From an uncultured Pseudomonadales bacterium (GTDB lineage Bacteria; Pseudomonadota; Gammaproteobacteria; Pseudomonadales; Cellvibrionaceae), in contig CANKXO010000006.1 in the NCBI GenBank assembly GCA_947487765.1, positions 124,001-188,000 on the forward strand: a stretch of 64,000 bases of DNA, in the 5' to 3' direction. The position numbers were made by a program, and so were the translations under genes. Below are positions 48,638 through 57,540 of this stretch, one piece after another. The notes below the pieces were generated by a model. The model was given only the letters and a program-made list of their open reading frames with translations, was not told the origin of the DNA and did not search any database. Every line of letters starts with the position of its first letter. Within the stretch, counting starts at the first letter, position 1.

Positions 48638-49219
48638 TTAAGAGAAGAATGCGCCCGGTACCGGGTCAAGGCCAAGTGCCTGGCGTAAGACTGCCCAATG
48701 CATGGCTTCATCGGCAAGAATACTGGCCGCTGCTTTTGCCAGGTCGCTATTGTCAAAAAGCGGTATTGCTCCAGCATAGGCGCTGACGGCACCGCGTTCT
48801 AAACCGGCTGCAAAGGTGAGTACGTCACTTTCTTTTTTTAGCGTTTCAACAGGAAAGTTGTATTGGGGTTTAGCATCCACGGCCTCGCCACCCAGTTTTT
48901 TAACCGTGCTGGCCAGCGCATCGATATGTTCTTTGTGGTGCCCTTGAAAGGTAACCGCAACCTTTAAAACACCGCTACTGAGTAAGCCACTCTCTGCCCC
49001 GACTTGGTAAGCGGCAACGGCTTCATGCTCCGCAGCGATTGCGGTATTGAGAATACGAATATCTTGTTCTAATTGCTTACTTGATGAAGCGCTACCCGCG
49101 CGAGCTGAACTCACGCCAGCCATCAAGCCAATGGTTGCTCCTGATAAAACCAGCTTTCCTGTTGATTTTAAAAGGCCTCGTCTATCTAATTGATCACTTA
49201 ATAAATTTTTTTTATCCAT
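48638..49219 (-). CDS. Ferritin-like protein with Tat-type signal
   Basis: 193 residues. DRRGLLKSTG near residues 12-21 followed by a hydrophobic stretch ending ARAG is a twin-arginine signal. The mature part is a four-helix ferritin-like fold with paired acid/His residues in EHEAVAAY, HHKEHID, ERGAVSAY and DEAMHW, the likely di-iron ligands. Such periplasmic ferritin-like proteins are thought to act in metal or oxygen stress. It is the first gene of the operon with cytochrome c and ECF sigma. Confidence 0.9.
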   Translation of the reverse strand: MDKKNLLSDQLDRRGLLKSTGKLVLSGATIGLMAGVSSARAGSASSSKQLEQDIRILNTAIAAEHEAVAAYQVGAESGLLSSGVLKVAVTFQGHHKEHIDALASTVKKLGGEAVDAKPQYNFPVETLKKESDVLTFAAGLERGAVSAYAGAIPLFDNSDLAKAAASILADEAMHWAVLRQALGLDPVPGAFFS

Positions 49220-49429
49220 CTTTTGTCTCCTAAGGCTCGTGTGTCATAGCTAATACAGGCTATCTGTATAGTAAAAGATGCACGAGTGGAGAAAAGGTGA
49301 CAGAAATTACAATAATTAATGAGCGCTCTGGCGATGGTATGTAATGGATAAGAAATCAGTCATAAATAATATACATCATAAAATGCCGTAAATTCTTAAT
49401 AAAAGTTGGTCAATTTATTATGTATAACC

Positions 49430-49636
49430 TTACAAATTAGCGACCTTTTTTTCTAAGCTGGCGGCTCTGGCATATTCAAGGCCCAAACGAAGCAAGCGTG
49501 CTTGTTCATTAGCATTTAGGCTAGTTTTATTGGGTTGGACTTCCTCAGGGCTTGCCCAAGTACCCGCGATTAACCTAACAGTAAAGCCAGTGTTTTCTTC
49601 AATAATTATTCTGTAGTCAGTGAAAAACCAGTTCAT
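49430..49636 (-). CDS. Small paralogous protein 3 (same family)
   Basis: 68 residues starting MNWFFTDYRIIIEENTGFTVRL, GAGGG upstream. It shares GTWASPEEVQP and LNANEQARLLRLGLEYAR with the family. It lies upstream of the ferritin-like gene on the same strand, 210 bp away, and may be the leader gene of that operon or separate. Confidence 0.78.
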   Translation of the reverse strand: MNWFFTDYRIIIEENTGFTVRLIAGTWASPEEVQPNKTSLNANEQARLLRLGLEYARAASLEKKVANL

Positions 49637-49858
49637 GTGATTACCCTCTTATTTTTAAAGTATTGTCACACAAGCTCAGTGAGTAAAATGTAGGTCGTAT
49701 CTGAAGTTAATGTAAGAAATAGATTACAGTGAGAGAAAAGAGGGTACTTATTTAGATGCTTAAAGAAGTGTTGGTAAAAGGGATAAGAGTAAACGAGGGG
49801 GAGTATTTACTCTTATCAATAATTACTTTTCTGAGGAGAGTTGTACGATAGTGGTTAA

Positions 49859-50125
49859 TTAAGAATATGAATCCAGTGCAAATGTATTTAGCTTTTCTTT
49901 TCTATGTACTAATAAGTCAATTAAAGTACGCTTCTTTTTCTTCTCGCGTGATGTAATAAAGGCAAAGCCTGCTTTCATATATCTGGCTTGTTCGTGTGCG
50001 CCCATATTTTCAGGTGCTTTAGGCTCAATACTAATAGGTTCTTTCCATGTGCCATCGAGCAGAGATATTGTATAACCTGATTGCTTTTCTATAAGCATAG
50101 AGTCAGTTGAAAAATGCCAATTCAT
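49859..50125 (-). CDS. Small paralogous protein 4 (same family)
   Basis: 88 residues from the Met matching the family MNW start; an ATG four codons earlier is possible. SGYTISLLDGTWKEPISIEPKAPENMGAHEQARYMKAGFAF holds the full pattern. A basic tail (EKKKKR) follows. The copies 3, 4 and 5 share EQAR, while 1 and 2 have THQLK at this place, so two subgroups exist. Confidence 0.78.
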   Translation of the reverse strand: MNWHFSTDSMLIEKQSGYTISLLDGTWKEPISIEPKAPENMGAHEQARYMKAGFAFITSREKKKKRTLIDLLVHRKEKLNTFALDSYS

Positions 50126-50431
50126 TCTTTGTTCCATCCCGAGTTAATTGATATTAATAGTCATATCAGCAACTATCGTTCCAACTATGGCCAAAGGCGT
50201 GCTGGAAGCAGTAATTTAGCTAATATGCCTGCGAAAGTAGTCTCAATACTTGCTTTTTTCGTTAATTTATGGGCTTGCTGGTCATTAATTTGCGAATAGT
50301 TATCCGATAATTTCAATGCAAAAGGATAAATAATGGTGCAAAAAGTGAGACGTAGTTCAAAAAAATGGGCATTAAAACACTACTAAGTGACAATTTTGGT
50401 CAGGTTTTGCGCTCTAGCCTCATCACCGAGC
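50126..50431. other. 306-bp gene-free stretch between paralogs 4 and 5
   Basis: A plus-strand 61-codon frame crosses into paralog 4 and has no support. Nothing else coding or structured is seen. Confidence 0.45.
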
Positions 50432-50653
50432 TCAATACTCCGTTACGCTGGTGTATTTGAGCCTGTTGAGCATAAATGTCTTAGCAAACTCTAAACCCAA
50501 CCTTAGGTATCTAGCCTGCTCGTATGAAGGCATATCCATGGGAGCTTGAGGTTTGATGCTCAAGGGTTCCACCCATGAACCCGCTAACAGGTGAATAATA
50601 TACCCGGTTTGCGAGTCTTCTACGGTAAAGTCAGTTGATAAAACCCAGCTCAT
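50432..50653 (-). CDS. Small paralogous protein 5 (same family)
   Basis: 73 residues from the ATG at 50653, where MSWVLSTDFTVEDSQTGYIIHL aligns with the other four; the frame extends 37 codons upstream but without similarity. GSWVEPLSIKPQAPMDMPSYEQARYLRLGLEFAK is the conserved part. The ribosome binding site is weak (AAGAA). Confidence 0.75.
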   Translation of the reverse strand: MSWVLSTDFTVEDSQTGYIIHLLAGSWVEPLSIKPQAPMDMPSYEQARYLRLGLEFAKTFMLNRLKYTSVTEY

Positions 50654-50959
50654 TTCTTGTCTACGTCTCGTTTTACAGTAAGTCGATTTAGGCGTCATTA
50701 TGCTAGGCCATTTGTAAGAGTGCTGTAGGCAGTAGCTGATTATCGTGTGAGAAATGTCTGACAAGCACCATTGTTGGCAGGGGAGAGAGGGCTAAGTTTG
50801 GGGTGGTGAGTTATCTTTTTGGCCGCAAGTGATTGGTTAGATATTTATCCAGAGGGAAAGCGATATCGGGAATTAGTCTTGCAGTGTTTTTAATCCAGTA
50901 TCAGGTATAAATATAAGTAGGCAACGGCTTCTCCATAAGCCTTGTTTACGAGTCTAGCT
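50654..50959. other. 306-bp gene-free stretch
   Basis: It lies between small paralog 5 and the enoyl-CoA hydratase stop. No coding region or clear terminator was seen; it should hold the promoter of paralog 5. Confidence 0.45.
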
Positions 50960-51751
50960 TTATTGGCCTGAGTAAATCGGTTGTCGCCGTTCAATCCAAG
51001 CCGTTAGGCCTTCAGTAATATCCTGAGTCGATACCATCCGTGCAAATTGTTCCTTTTCAATTTCTAGCCCTTCTCCAATGGTTGCATTAATGCCCCGAGT
51101 GACGGCCGAAATAATACGAGCAGTTGCAATCGGTGAGTGCTGCAAAATACGCTTAGCTAACTTAAAGGCCTGTTGTATCAACTCATCATGAGGTACTACT
51201 TGATTAACCAAGCCTAATTCATAAGCGCGTTCAGGTGAAAATCGATCACCGGTTAGTAGCAGCTCCAGCGCTCGCTTTCTTCCCGCAAGCCGAGGTAGAC
51301 GTTGAGTCCCTCCAAATGTGGGGGGTATACCAATATTAATTTCGGGTTTAGCGAAAACGGCTTTGTCGCTCGCAATCGCTAAGTGTGCAGCTTCAGTGAT
51401 TTCGCACCCACCGCCAAACGCGATACCATTGACTGCCACAATAATCGGTTTCGGAAACGATTCGATTCTTGACGTCATTGTTTGCCCCCTATGCACAAAT
51501 TCCTTAACGGCAGTATCAACCCCTTGTTTGATACTCTCTGTAAATTCATGAATATCGCCTCCTGCAGAAAAAGCTCTTTCACCTGCGCCAGTTAAAATAA
51601 CCGCGCGAATAGACGAGTCACTTTCTATATCGTCCAATAACGCTAGTAGACGATCATTCGTTGCATAATTTAAGGCGTTTAACTTTTCTGGCCTATTCAA
51701 TGTCAGTAATGCAACCTCTTCTTTTTTCTGGAACCGTATCAGCTCTTGCAT
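50960..51751 (-). CDS. Enoyl-CoA hydratase/isomerase family protein
   Basis: 263 residues from the ATG at 51751, with GAGGG upstream; a longer frame to 51871 would overlap the divergent TetR gene. RPEKLNALNYATNDRLL, GERAFSAGGDIHEF (oxyanion hole), GIAFGGGCEITEAAHLAIASDKAVFAKPEINIGIPPTFGGTQRLPRLAGRKRALELLLTGD-region signatures are present, including the catalytic Glu in the PEINIG stretch. It hydrates 2-enoyl-CoA in beta-oxidation or a related CoA pathway. The divergent TetR gene is its likely regulator. Confidence 0.92.
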   Translation of the reverse strand: MQELIRFQKKEEVALLTLNRPEKLNALNYATNDRLLALLDDIESDSSIRAVILTGAGERAFSAGGDIHEFTESIKQGVDTAVKEFVHRGQTMTSRIESFPKPIIVAVNGIAFGGGCEITEAAHLAIASDKAVFAKPEINIGIPPTFGGTQRLPRLAGRKRALELLLTGDRFSPERAYELGLVNQVVPHDELIQQAFKLAKRILQHSPIATARIISAVTRGINATIGEGLEIEKEQFARMVSTQDITEGLTAWIERRQPIYSGQ

Positions 51752-51820
51752 CTCATTACCCTCATAGTGGTTTGGTTGTTGAGAAAAGAGTATGCGTAAA
51801 TTAAAATTATGTACACTCAC

Positions 51821-51831
51821 TATACGGTATA
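51821..51831. promoter_or_regulatory. TetR operator-like palindrome
   Basis: TATACGGTATA is a perfect odd-centre palindrome five bases before the TetR ATG in the 85-bp divergent spacer with the enoyl-CoA hydratase gene. It is a candidate operator for autoregulation. The TetR gene has no Shine-Dalgarno here. Confidence 0.5.
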
Positions 51832-51836
51832 CATAG

Positions 51837-52415
51837 ATGAAACAAGCCAAAACGAATACCAAAGAACGCATTATTGATGCTGCTAATAAACTGTTTTATC
51901 TGGCAGGGATTAGAGCCACCAGTGTCGATGCCATTGCAGAAAAAGCCGGCGTGACAAAGCGAACGTTTTACTATCATTTTCAGAGTAAAGATGACCTGAT
52001 TGCTGAATACCTTAGCGCTAGAGATCAAATAAACCTTAAAGCATTTAAGGCATCGTTTGATGAGCAAAAAGGTGATATTGCTAAAAAAATACGTGCAGTT
52101 TTTAAGAGTGTTTTAAAAGCGACAAGCCATACTAAATGGAGAGGCTGTGGTTTCCAAAGAACAGCAGGCGAGCTTGCGAATAAGCCAGGCCACCCTGCGA
52201 TGAAAGCTGCCTCCTCTCACAAAAAAAATGTTGAAGCATGGCTGGCCAAAGAATTTAATCAGCATGGCATCACCAATGCAGCCGCCACAGCGCGGCAAGT
52301 TTTTTTACTGTTAGAAGGTGCGTTATCTACCATGCTTATTCACCACGATACAGCTTATATAGAAGAGGCGGGTCATGCAGCTGTACTATTAGTTACCAAT
52401 GCAGTTCAGCACTAG
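51837..52415 (+). CDS. TetR-family transcriptional regulator
   Basis: 192 residues. The N-terminal TetR HTH is RIIDAANKLFYLAGIRATSVDAIAEKAGVTKRTFYYHFQSKDDLI. The C-terminal part is an all-helical ligand domain, with GCGFQRTAGELANKPGHPAMKAA resembling the TetR_C class of acyl-CoA or quorum-type regulators. It is divergent from an enoyl-CoA hydratase gene, a probable target. Start ATG has no good ribosome binding site, suggesting a leaderless or very short leader transcript. Confidence 0.92.
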   Translation: MKQAKTNTKERIIDAANKLFYLAGIRATSVDAIAEKAGVTKRTFYYHFQSKDDLIAEYLSARDQINLKAFKASFDEQKGDIAKKIRAVFKSVLKATSHTKWRGCGFQRTAGELANKPGHPAMKAASSHKKNVEAWLAKEFNQHGITNAAATARQVFLLLEGALSTMLIHHDTAYIEEAGHAAVLLVTNAVQH

Positions 52416-52505
52416 TATTATTTTATTATTCTGTACATCGAGAAAGCTTAATGTTTTTCTCTTTAATAGATTTAGTTGTTTTTAACAAAGGTGATGTTTT
52501 TTACA

Positions 52506-53438
52506 TTATGAAGGGTATTGCAAGTGCTCATTTGTGTGGTTTAACTTTTCGCTCAGCCATTCTCCCAGTAACTGAGCTTTAGGGTTTACGACACGAGAGG
52601 GGTTTCTTAACAAGGCATAGCCATAGCCCGTTAGGCAATCTTTAAGTGGGTTGACCAACCAATCATTATTCAATTCGTTACGCATTAATTCATCTGCCAG
52701 CATCCAGCCTTGTCCATCAATCGCTGCTTGTACCCGAACATTAGAGTCGTTTATAACGCGGCGAGGGTTGGCTAATTTTTCTGGTAATGTTTTTGACCAC
52801 TCGTCCCAAAAATCTTCTGAGCGGTCTTCACAGAGTAAGGGGATATTGCACCATGGTTTTTGTAATATCATCTCTTGGGTCATTACGGTTTGAGGAGAAT
52901 GCCCCATTCGTTTTAATAATTTGGGGCTACAAACTGGAAACATAGGCAGCGCAGCTTCGGCTAATCGATTGGCCTCTTTTCTTTTTCGGCACGGGCTCCA
53001 GCGCAATGCCATATCGACGTCGGATAAATTAAAACTGCTTGAATTAACCGAATGGTGCAACACAATAGACACATCCGGATGCTTTTCAATAAAACCCGCC
53101 ATATTGGCTGATAACCAACGAACAGCCACATAGGTTGTGACGGCAATAGACACCTGTTGATCCTCGTTATTATTTGTGAATTGAGCAAACTGATGTCTTA
53201 ACTCATTGAAAACACCCTGGGTTGTTTTAAGTAATTCTTGCCCGTCTTCCGTTAAGTACACTTGGCGAGTTGTTCGCCGAAACAAAGCGCACGACAAACT
53301 ACCCTCTAATTTTTGTATTTGATAACTCACCGCGCCTTTGCTGAGGCACAGCTCATCGGCAGCCAAGCTAAAACTTAAATGGCGGGCTGAGGCTTCAAAC
53401 ACCTTAAGGGTGTCTAATGGGGGTAAATCATGTTTCAT
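52506..53438 (-). CDS. LysR-family regulator, GcvA-like
   Basis: 310 residues. LPPLDTLKVFEASARHLSFSLAADELCLSKGAVSYQIQKLE is the GcvA-type start and HTH, and ALRWSP marks the effector domain. GcvA-type regulators frequently control glycine-cleavage and methylated-amine genes, which fits the divergent GcvT-containing dehydrogenase at 53612. The 173-bp spacer holds a perfect 25-bp palindrome 44 bp from the LysR start. Control of the dehydrogenase is inference but well supported by layout. Confidence 0.93.
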   Translation of the reverse strand: MKHDLPPLDTLKVFEASARHLSFSLAADELCLSKGAVSYQIQKLEGSLSCALFRRTTRQVYLTEDGQELLKTTQGVFNELRHQFAQFTNNNEDQQVSIAVTTYVAVRWLSANMAGFIEKHPDVSIVLHHSVNSSSFNLSDVDMALRWSPCRKRKEANRLAEAALPMFPVCSPKLLKRMGHSPQTVMTQEMILQKPWCNIPLLCEDRSEDFWDEWSKTLPEKLANPRRVINDSNVRVQAAIDGQGWMLADELMRNELNNDWLVNPLKDCLTGYGYALLRNPSRVVNPKAQLLGEWLSEKLNHTNEHLQYPS

Positions 53439-53481
53439 AAGGGTATTGCCTTTAAGACATAAGAGCGAATATGAAGAAAGT

Positions 53482-53506
53482 TATAGTTTAAATTTTTTAA
53501 ACTATA
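53482..53506. promoter_or_regulatory. 25-bp perfect inverted repeat in LysR/dehydrogenase promoter
   Basis: Arms TATAGTTTAAA and TTTAAACTATA, each 11 bp, are separated by TTT. It lies between the LysR gene and the dehydrogenase gene. LysR proteins bind such dyads in divergent promoters; this is the candidate primary site. Confidence 0.7.
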
Positions 53507-53611
53507 GGGCAATAATTTAGATTTGTCATCACCGTCGCAATCCCTGAGTATTCCTTTAATCAAACGTATATAGCAGCGTAATCGTAAGCTATTGAATAAA
53601 GGTATCAACGA

Positions 53612-56038
53612 ATGAATGATTCAATAAAAAGTACCGCTAGAGTGGTAGTGATCGGTGGCGGTATTGGTGGTTGTTCAACCCTATACCATCTAACCCGTGA
53701 AGGTTGGACCGATGTCGTGTTAGTAGAGCGCGATGAATTAACATCGGGCTCTACTTGGCATGCAGCGGCACAGGTCACACAATTTGGCAGCAGCCAAACC
53801 GCAGTCGCTTTAAAGCGCCACAGCATCAACCTTTACCGAGAGTTGGCTAACGACCCCGACCACCCCATTGATTATCACATCACCGGGGGAATGCGGCTGG
53901 CGCATACCCAAGACCAAGTCGATACCTATAAACACCATATGGGTATGGCGCGCTCAATGGGTGTCGATATGGAATTTATCGATGCTCAAGAAGTCGGGCG
54001 CCGACACCCATTGCTGAATACAGAGAATATTCTCGGTGCCTGGTGGGACCCACTAGATGGAGACATCGACCCCGCAGGCTTAACCTTTGCGTTGGCCCGT
54101 AAAGCGAAAGAAGCCGGGGCGGGCGTTTATCGTTTTAACCCTGTTGAAAGCATTACCCGTAAAGCCAATGGTGAATTTATTGTGCATACTCAAAAGGGGG
54201 ATATCACCTGTGAGAAAGTGGTGAATGCAACCGGGTACCGCGTGAATGAGGTCGGCGCTATGTTGGGGGTAGAGCACCCAGTCACCTCCATGGAGCACAT
54301 GTACTTTTTAACCGATACCATTCCTGACATCGCAGCGCTTGAAACGCGCGTACCGATTATTCGTGACCCAGGTAACGACTTTTATTCGCGCCAGGAAAAA
54401 AACGGTTTGTTAGTGGGTGTTTATGAGCAAGGCTGTAAAACATTCGGTATGGATGGCATCGACCCCCGCTTTACTCAAGCCCTATGCCCTCCAGACCTAG
54501 ACCGTTGTATGGATAATATGGAACGCATCTTTGAACGCCTGCCATGCTTAATGGACGCCGGTATTCATACCACCATCAATGGTCCAATCACCTACACGAT
54601 TGATGGTATGCCCCTTGTCGGGCCGATGCCCAGCATCCCCAATGCTTTTTGTTGTATTGGTTTGCGAGCTGGCATTGGTGAAGGCGGTGGCCACGGGAAA
54701 ATACTGGCAGAGCTCATCGTACACGGCGAAAGCGAGTGGGATGCATGGTGTCTAGACCCCCGGCGTTTTACACAATATGCCAATACCGAACACACCTGCT
54801 TAAAAGCCGTTGAAGATTACCAAAACGAATTCCATTACCACATGCCTCACGAGTTTAGGCCTGCTGCACGTTTGGCAAGAACAACACCGTTGTACACAAC
54901 CTTAGACCAACAGCAAGCTGCCTGGGGTGTAGTTAACGGCTGGGAACGCGTGTTGTTTTTTAAGCCAGATAAAACATTTGTGGACCAACACAGCTTTCGT
55001 TTTACGCCGACAAAAGACATTGTTGCAGAAGAAATAAAACACCTAACTCGCAATGTAGGCTTAATGGAAGTCTCTGGTTTTAACCGTTACGAAATTAGCG
55101 GTAAAGGCACCACCGCTTTTTTAGATTATATGGTGTGTGGCAACATCCCTACGCGAATAGGTAAAGTATCTTTATGTTATTTGTTAAATGAAAACGGCCA
55201 CCTATTAAGTGAAGCTACTATCGCTAAAATCGGTGAAGAGCATTATTGGTTTTGCTCAGCCGCTGCGGCAGAGTGGCACGACAGAGATTGGCTAAACAAG
55301 CACAAACCAAAAACAGTGCGATTGGTTGAGCTTACTACAAGCCATACAACGCTGGCGGTTGCTGGCCCAAAATCAAGAGAGTTACTACAGCCCTTATCGC
55401 CACGTTGTGATTGGTCGCGCGATGCATTCCCATGGATGAGCGTGCGCGACATGACCATAGGCCACGCAAAAATGAAAGCAATGAGCATTAGCTTTTCGGG
55501 TGAACTGGGGTATGAATTACATATACCTAACGAACAACTTTACCTTGTGTGGACATTATTAACCGAGGCAGGAACGAAGTTTAACTTATCGTTTTTTGGC
55601 CTCTATGCGACAGAGTCCATGCGCCTAGAAAAAGGCTACCGCCATTGGAAGGCAGACTTAATTTATGAGCGTAACCCGTTAGAGGCAAAACTCGAACGCT
55701 TTGTTAACCTTAAAAAGCCAGACTTTATGGGTAAGCGCGCATTACTCAAAGAGCAGGCCCGTGGTAACAAAAAAGTGTTTGTTAATTTAGCCGTTAACTG
55801 CGCGCTAGCGCCAGCCCATACCGGCGACTCGGTGTATAGCGGTAATACTGTTATAGGCTCGGTAACATCGGCAGGATTTGGGCATAGAGTAGGCAAAAAC
55901 CTGGCCTTTGCATTTGTCGACCCACAGTACGAACAAATAGGGACTGAGCTACATATTGAAATACTCGGCGAAAAATACACAGCAACAGTGGTTGAGCTAT
56001 GCCTGTACGATGAACAACATAAATTGGTTAAGGGCTAA
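53612..56038 (+). CDS. Dimethylglycine/sarcosine dehydrogenase-like flavoprotein with GcvT domain
   Basis: 808 residues. An N-terminal DAO-type FAD domain has GGGIGG (residues 15-20) and STWHAA, whose His50 is the site of covalent FAD in DMGDH and SDH. The C-terminal half (from about 430) is a GcvT-like folate-binding domain plus GcvT C-terminal barrel (GELGYELHIP, LRLEKGYRHWKADL). It demethylates N-methylglycines, passing the methyl group to tetrahydrofolate. The substrate (dimethylglycine, sarcosine or a relative) is not decided. Divergent from the GcvA-like LysR gene. Confidence 0.93.
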   Translation: MNDSIKSTARVVVIGGGIGGCSTLYHLTREGWTDVVLVERDELTSGSTWHAAAQVTQFGSSQTAVALKRHSINLYRELANDPDHPIDYHITGGMRLAHTQDQVDTYKHHMGMARSMGVDMEFIDAQEVGRRHPLLNTENILGAWWDPLDGDIDPAGLTFALARKAKEAGAGVYRFNPVESITRKANGEFIVHTQKGDITCEKVVNATGYRVNEVGAMLGVEHPVTSMEHMYFLTDTIPDIAALETRVPIIRDPGNDFYSRQEKNGLLVGVYEQGCKTFGMDGIDPRFTQALCPPDLDRCMDNMERIFERLPCLMDAGIHTTINGPITYTIDGMPLVGPMPSIPNAFCCIGLRAGIGEGGGHGKILAELIVHGESEWDAWCLDPRRFTQYANTEHTCLKAVEDYQNEFHYHMPHEFRPAARLARTTPLYTTLDQQQAAWGVVNGWERVLFFKPDKTFVDQHSFRFTPTKDIVAEEIKHLTRNVGLMEVSGFNRYEISGKGTTAFLDYMVCGNIPTRIGKVSLCYLLNENGHLLSEATIAKIGEEHYWFCSAAAAEWHDRDWLNKHKPKTVRLVELTTSHTTLAVAGPKSRELLQPLSPRCDWSRDAFPWMSVRDMTIGHAKMKAMSISFSGELGYELHIPNEQLYLVWTLLTEAGTKFNLSFFGLYATESMRLEKGYRHWKADLIYERNPLEAKLERFVNLKKPDFMGKRALLKEQARGNKKVFVNLAVNCALAPAHTGDSVYSGNTVIGSVTSAGFGHRVGKNLAFAFVDPQYEQIGTELHIEILGEKYTATVVELCLYDEQHKLVKG

Positions 56039-56176
56039 CGCAAGAGTGGCCCTCCTTGTCTGGTAATCAACAATGTGACCCTTTTCACATTGTTGAGCTA
56101 ACGCTTACTTTCAACGTAAAAATTCCCCTAGAATCCCTGCTGCATTGTCACAAAACGGAACAGGACACGGAAAACT

Positions 56177-57148
56177 ATGCCACAGCTACTTCACTACCCA
56201 CAACATTGTCGTACATTAACCGACGTTGCCCAACAAGCTTGCATCAACCCCAACGATATCGATAACTATGCACAAGTGCTGGCCAAGGCCAACCACAAGC
56301 AGCCCAATGACATACTCTCCCCATTTACACCGGTTATCTTGCCAGAAAACCGCCTAGGCAGTTCCCTAGACAGTACCGTAAGAATCCCTCGTTGCACTGT
56401 TAATGAGAACAAACGCTTGGCCACATTAAGCCGCCAAATTGGCGGGGCAGGCACACTCGCTTTGGCTGACCTCGTGTGGGAAATCACCAAAGATGGTGCC
56501 CATAACGCTTGGCAATTCAGTAAACAAAATGCCACCACCTTTGGCAGTGGCGGCGGGGTAGCGCTAGTTCAAACTTCTAACATGTTGCTGAATAGTATTG
56601 ACGAATACCAGCGTGAGCTAACACTTTCCGAAAACTTGAACGGCCATAATGCTGCCGACCCAACACTAAAGCGACAAAAAGTTAAGGAAAAAGCGGCCTT
56701 CGACCGCATGTATAAAACGCTGGACCGCAAAGGCCAGCAGTTCATGCATAAGCACACAGTTAAAACCCGGCAGGTGAAAAGCCTCACCGGTAAAATGATG
56801 ACGCAGTCTATTCCACTAAGCGACAGCACCTACTACAGAAACCTATCCAACTTGGCCAAAATAGGCAAAGTCGTCGGCCCCGGTCTAGTCCTGCTGGATG
56901 GCTACCTACGCTACGATGGCGTTATTGATATGTACCGCGCCAATAATCCAAAATGGAAGCGTCGGGCTGTGGTGGAAACGACTAGTTTTGCAACTGGGTT
57001 ACTTGCGGCGGGGACCATCGCTTCAATCGTTGTAGCTATGACACCAGCAGGGTTATTAGTTGGTTTTGTGGTAGGTGGCTTGGCGGCTGTCAGTGCTGAT
57101 CTATTCGTGAAAAAGCTTTCAGGGGGTATTTATGATAGGTTGCAGTAA
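56177..57148 (+). CDS. Putative effector/toxin with LysM-like start and Gly-rich hydrophobic tail
   Basis: 323 residues. Residues about 1-55 (TLTDVAQQACINPNDIDNYAQVLAKANHKQPNDILSPFTPVILP) look like a degenerate LysM repeat. The middle (60-265) is soluble and polar. Residues about 272-312 contain two hydrophobic helices with glycines (TSFATGLLAAGTIASIVVAM, GLLVGFVVGGLAAVSADLF), the plan of membrane-inserting toxins. Four paralogous two-TM proteins follow directly, the first after two bases, which is the arrangement of effector and immunity genes. No secretion-system gene is visible. Base composition is richer in GC than the downstream genes. I do not recognise a named family. Confidence 0.72.
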   Translation: MPQLLHYPQHCRTLTDVAQQACINPNDIDNYAQVLAKANHKQPNDILSPFTPVILPENRLGSSLDSTVRIPRCTVNENKRLATLSRQIGGAGTLALADLVWEITKDGAHNAWQFSKQNATTFGSGGGVALVQTSNMLLNSIDEYQRELTLSENLNGHNAADPTLKRQKVKEKAAFDRMYKTLDRKGQQFMHKHTVKTRQVKSLTGKMMTQSIPLSDSTYYRNLSNLAKIGKVVGPGLVLLDGYLRYDGVIDMYRANNPKWKRRAVVETTSFATGLLAAGTIASIVVAMTPAGLLVGFVVGGLAAVSADLFVKKLSGGIYDRLQ

Positions 57149-57150
57149 CA

Positions 57151-57540
57151 ATGGTTGATCCTTGGCTGCTTTTGTTCGAGATAGTTGCAGCTGCTTCTAT
57201 TTTTTTGACTTTTATAATGATTCTCTTGTTAAGACTTACTCTGGATCGTCGGGTTAGAAAAGCCTTGCCTGTGGACAAAGTTTATAATTGTCCATTAGAT
57301 TGGTATGGGGGCTTTATGCGCTCGATGGTCTTTTCACTTGCCAGCTTGTCTGATCGGCCAAAGCGCTATGCCATGAAAGATTATTACGATGGCTTCGATG
57401 TAAAAGCATTTGCCAATTGTTTCGAAAAAACTATTGCTTGGATTTACGTCATCAGCTTTTCCATTTTAAGTGTTTGTACTTTATTTTTTCTAGTGACTAA
57501 ATATGCCGGCATACTCGAATGGCCTAGCAGCTATGATTAA
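57151..57540 (+). CDS. Putative immunity membrane protein 1
   Basis: 129 residues, two hydrophobic segments (about 10-29 and 91-115). Between them lies the conserved cytoplasmic/periplasmic block RRVRKALPVDKVYNCPLDWYGGFMRS, and DYYDGFDVKAFANCFEKT. The product follows the effector stop by two bases, so it is made with it. Its central DNA is nearly identical to copy 3. Function as membrane immunity to the hydrophobic effector tail is inferred. Confidence 0.72.
   Translation: MVDPWLLLFEIVAAASIFLTFIMILLLRLTLDRRVRKALPVDKVYNCPLDWYGGFMRSMVFSLASLSDRPKRYAMKDYYDGFDVKAFANCFEKTIAWIYVISFSILSVCTLFFLVTKYAGILEWPSSYD

Noticed and set aside
50114-50299. 61-codon plus-strand frame overlapping small paralog 4
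   Set aside because: It crosses the start of a supported gene on the other strand and shows no recognisable feature.
51752-51871. N-terminal extension of the enoyl-CoA hydratase
   Set aside because: It would overlap the TetR start; the family starts at MQELIRF with a good ribosome binding site.
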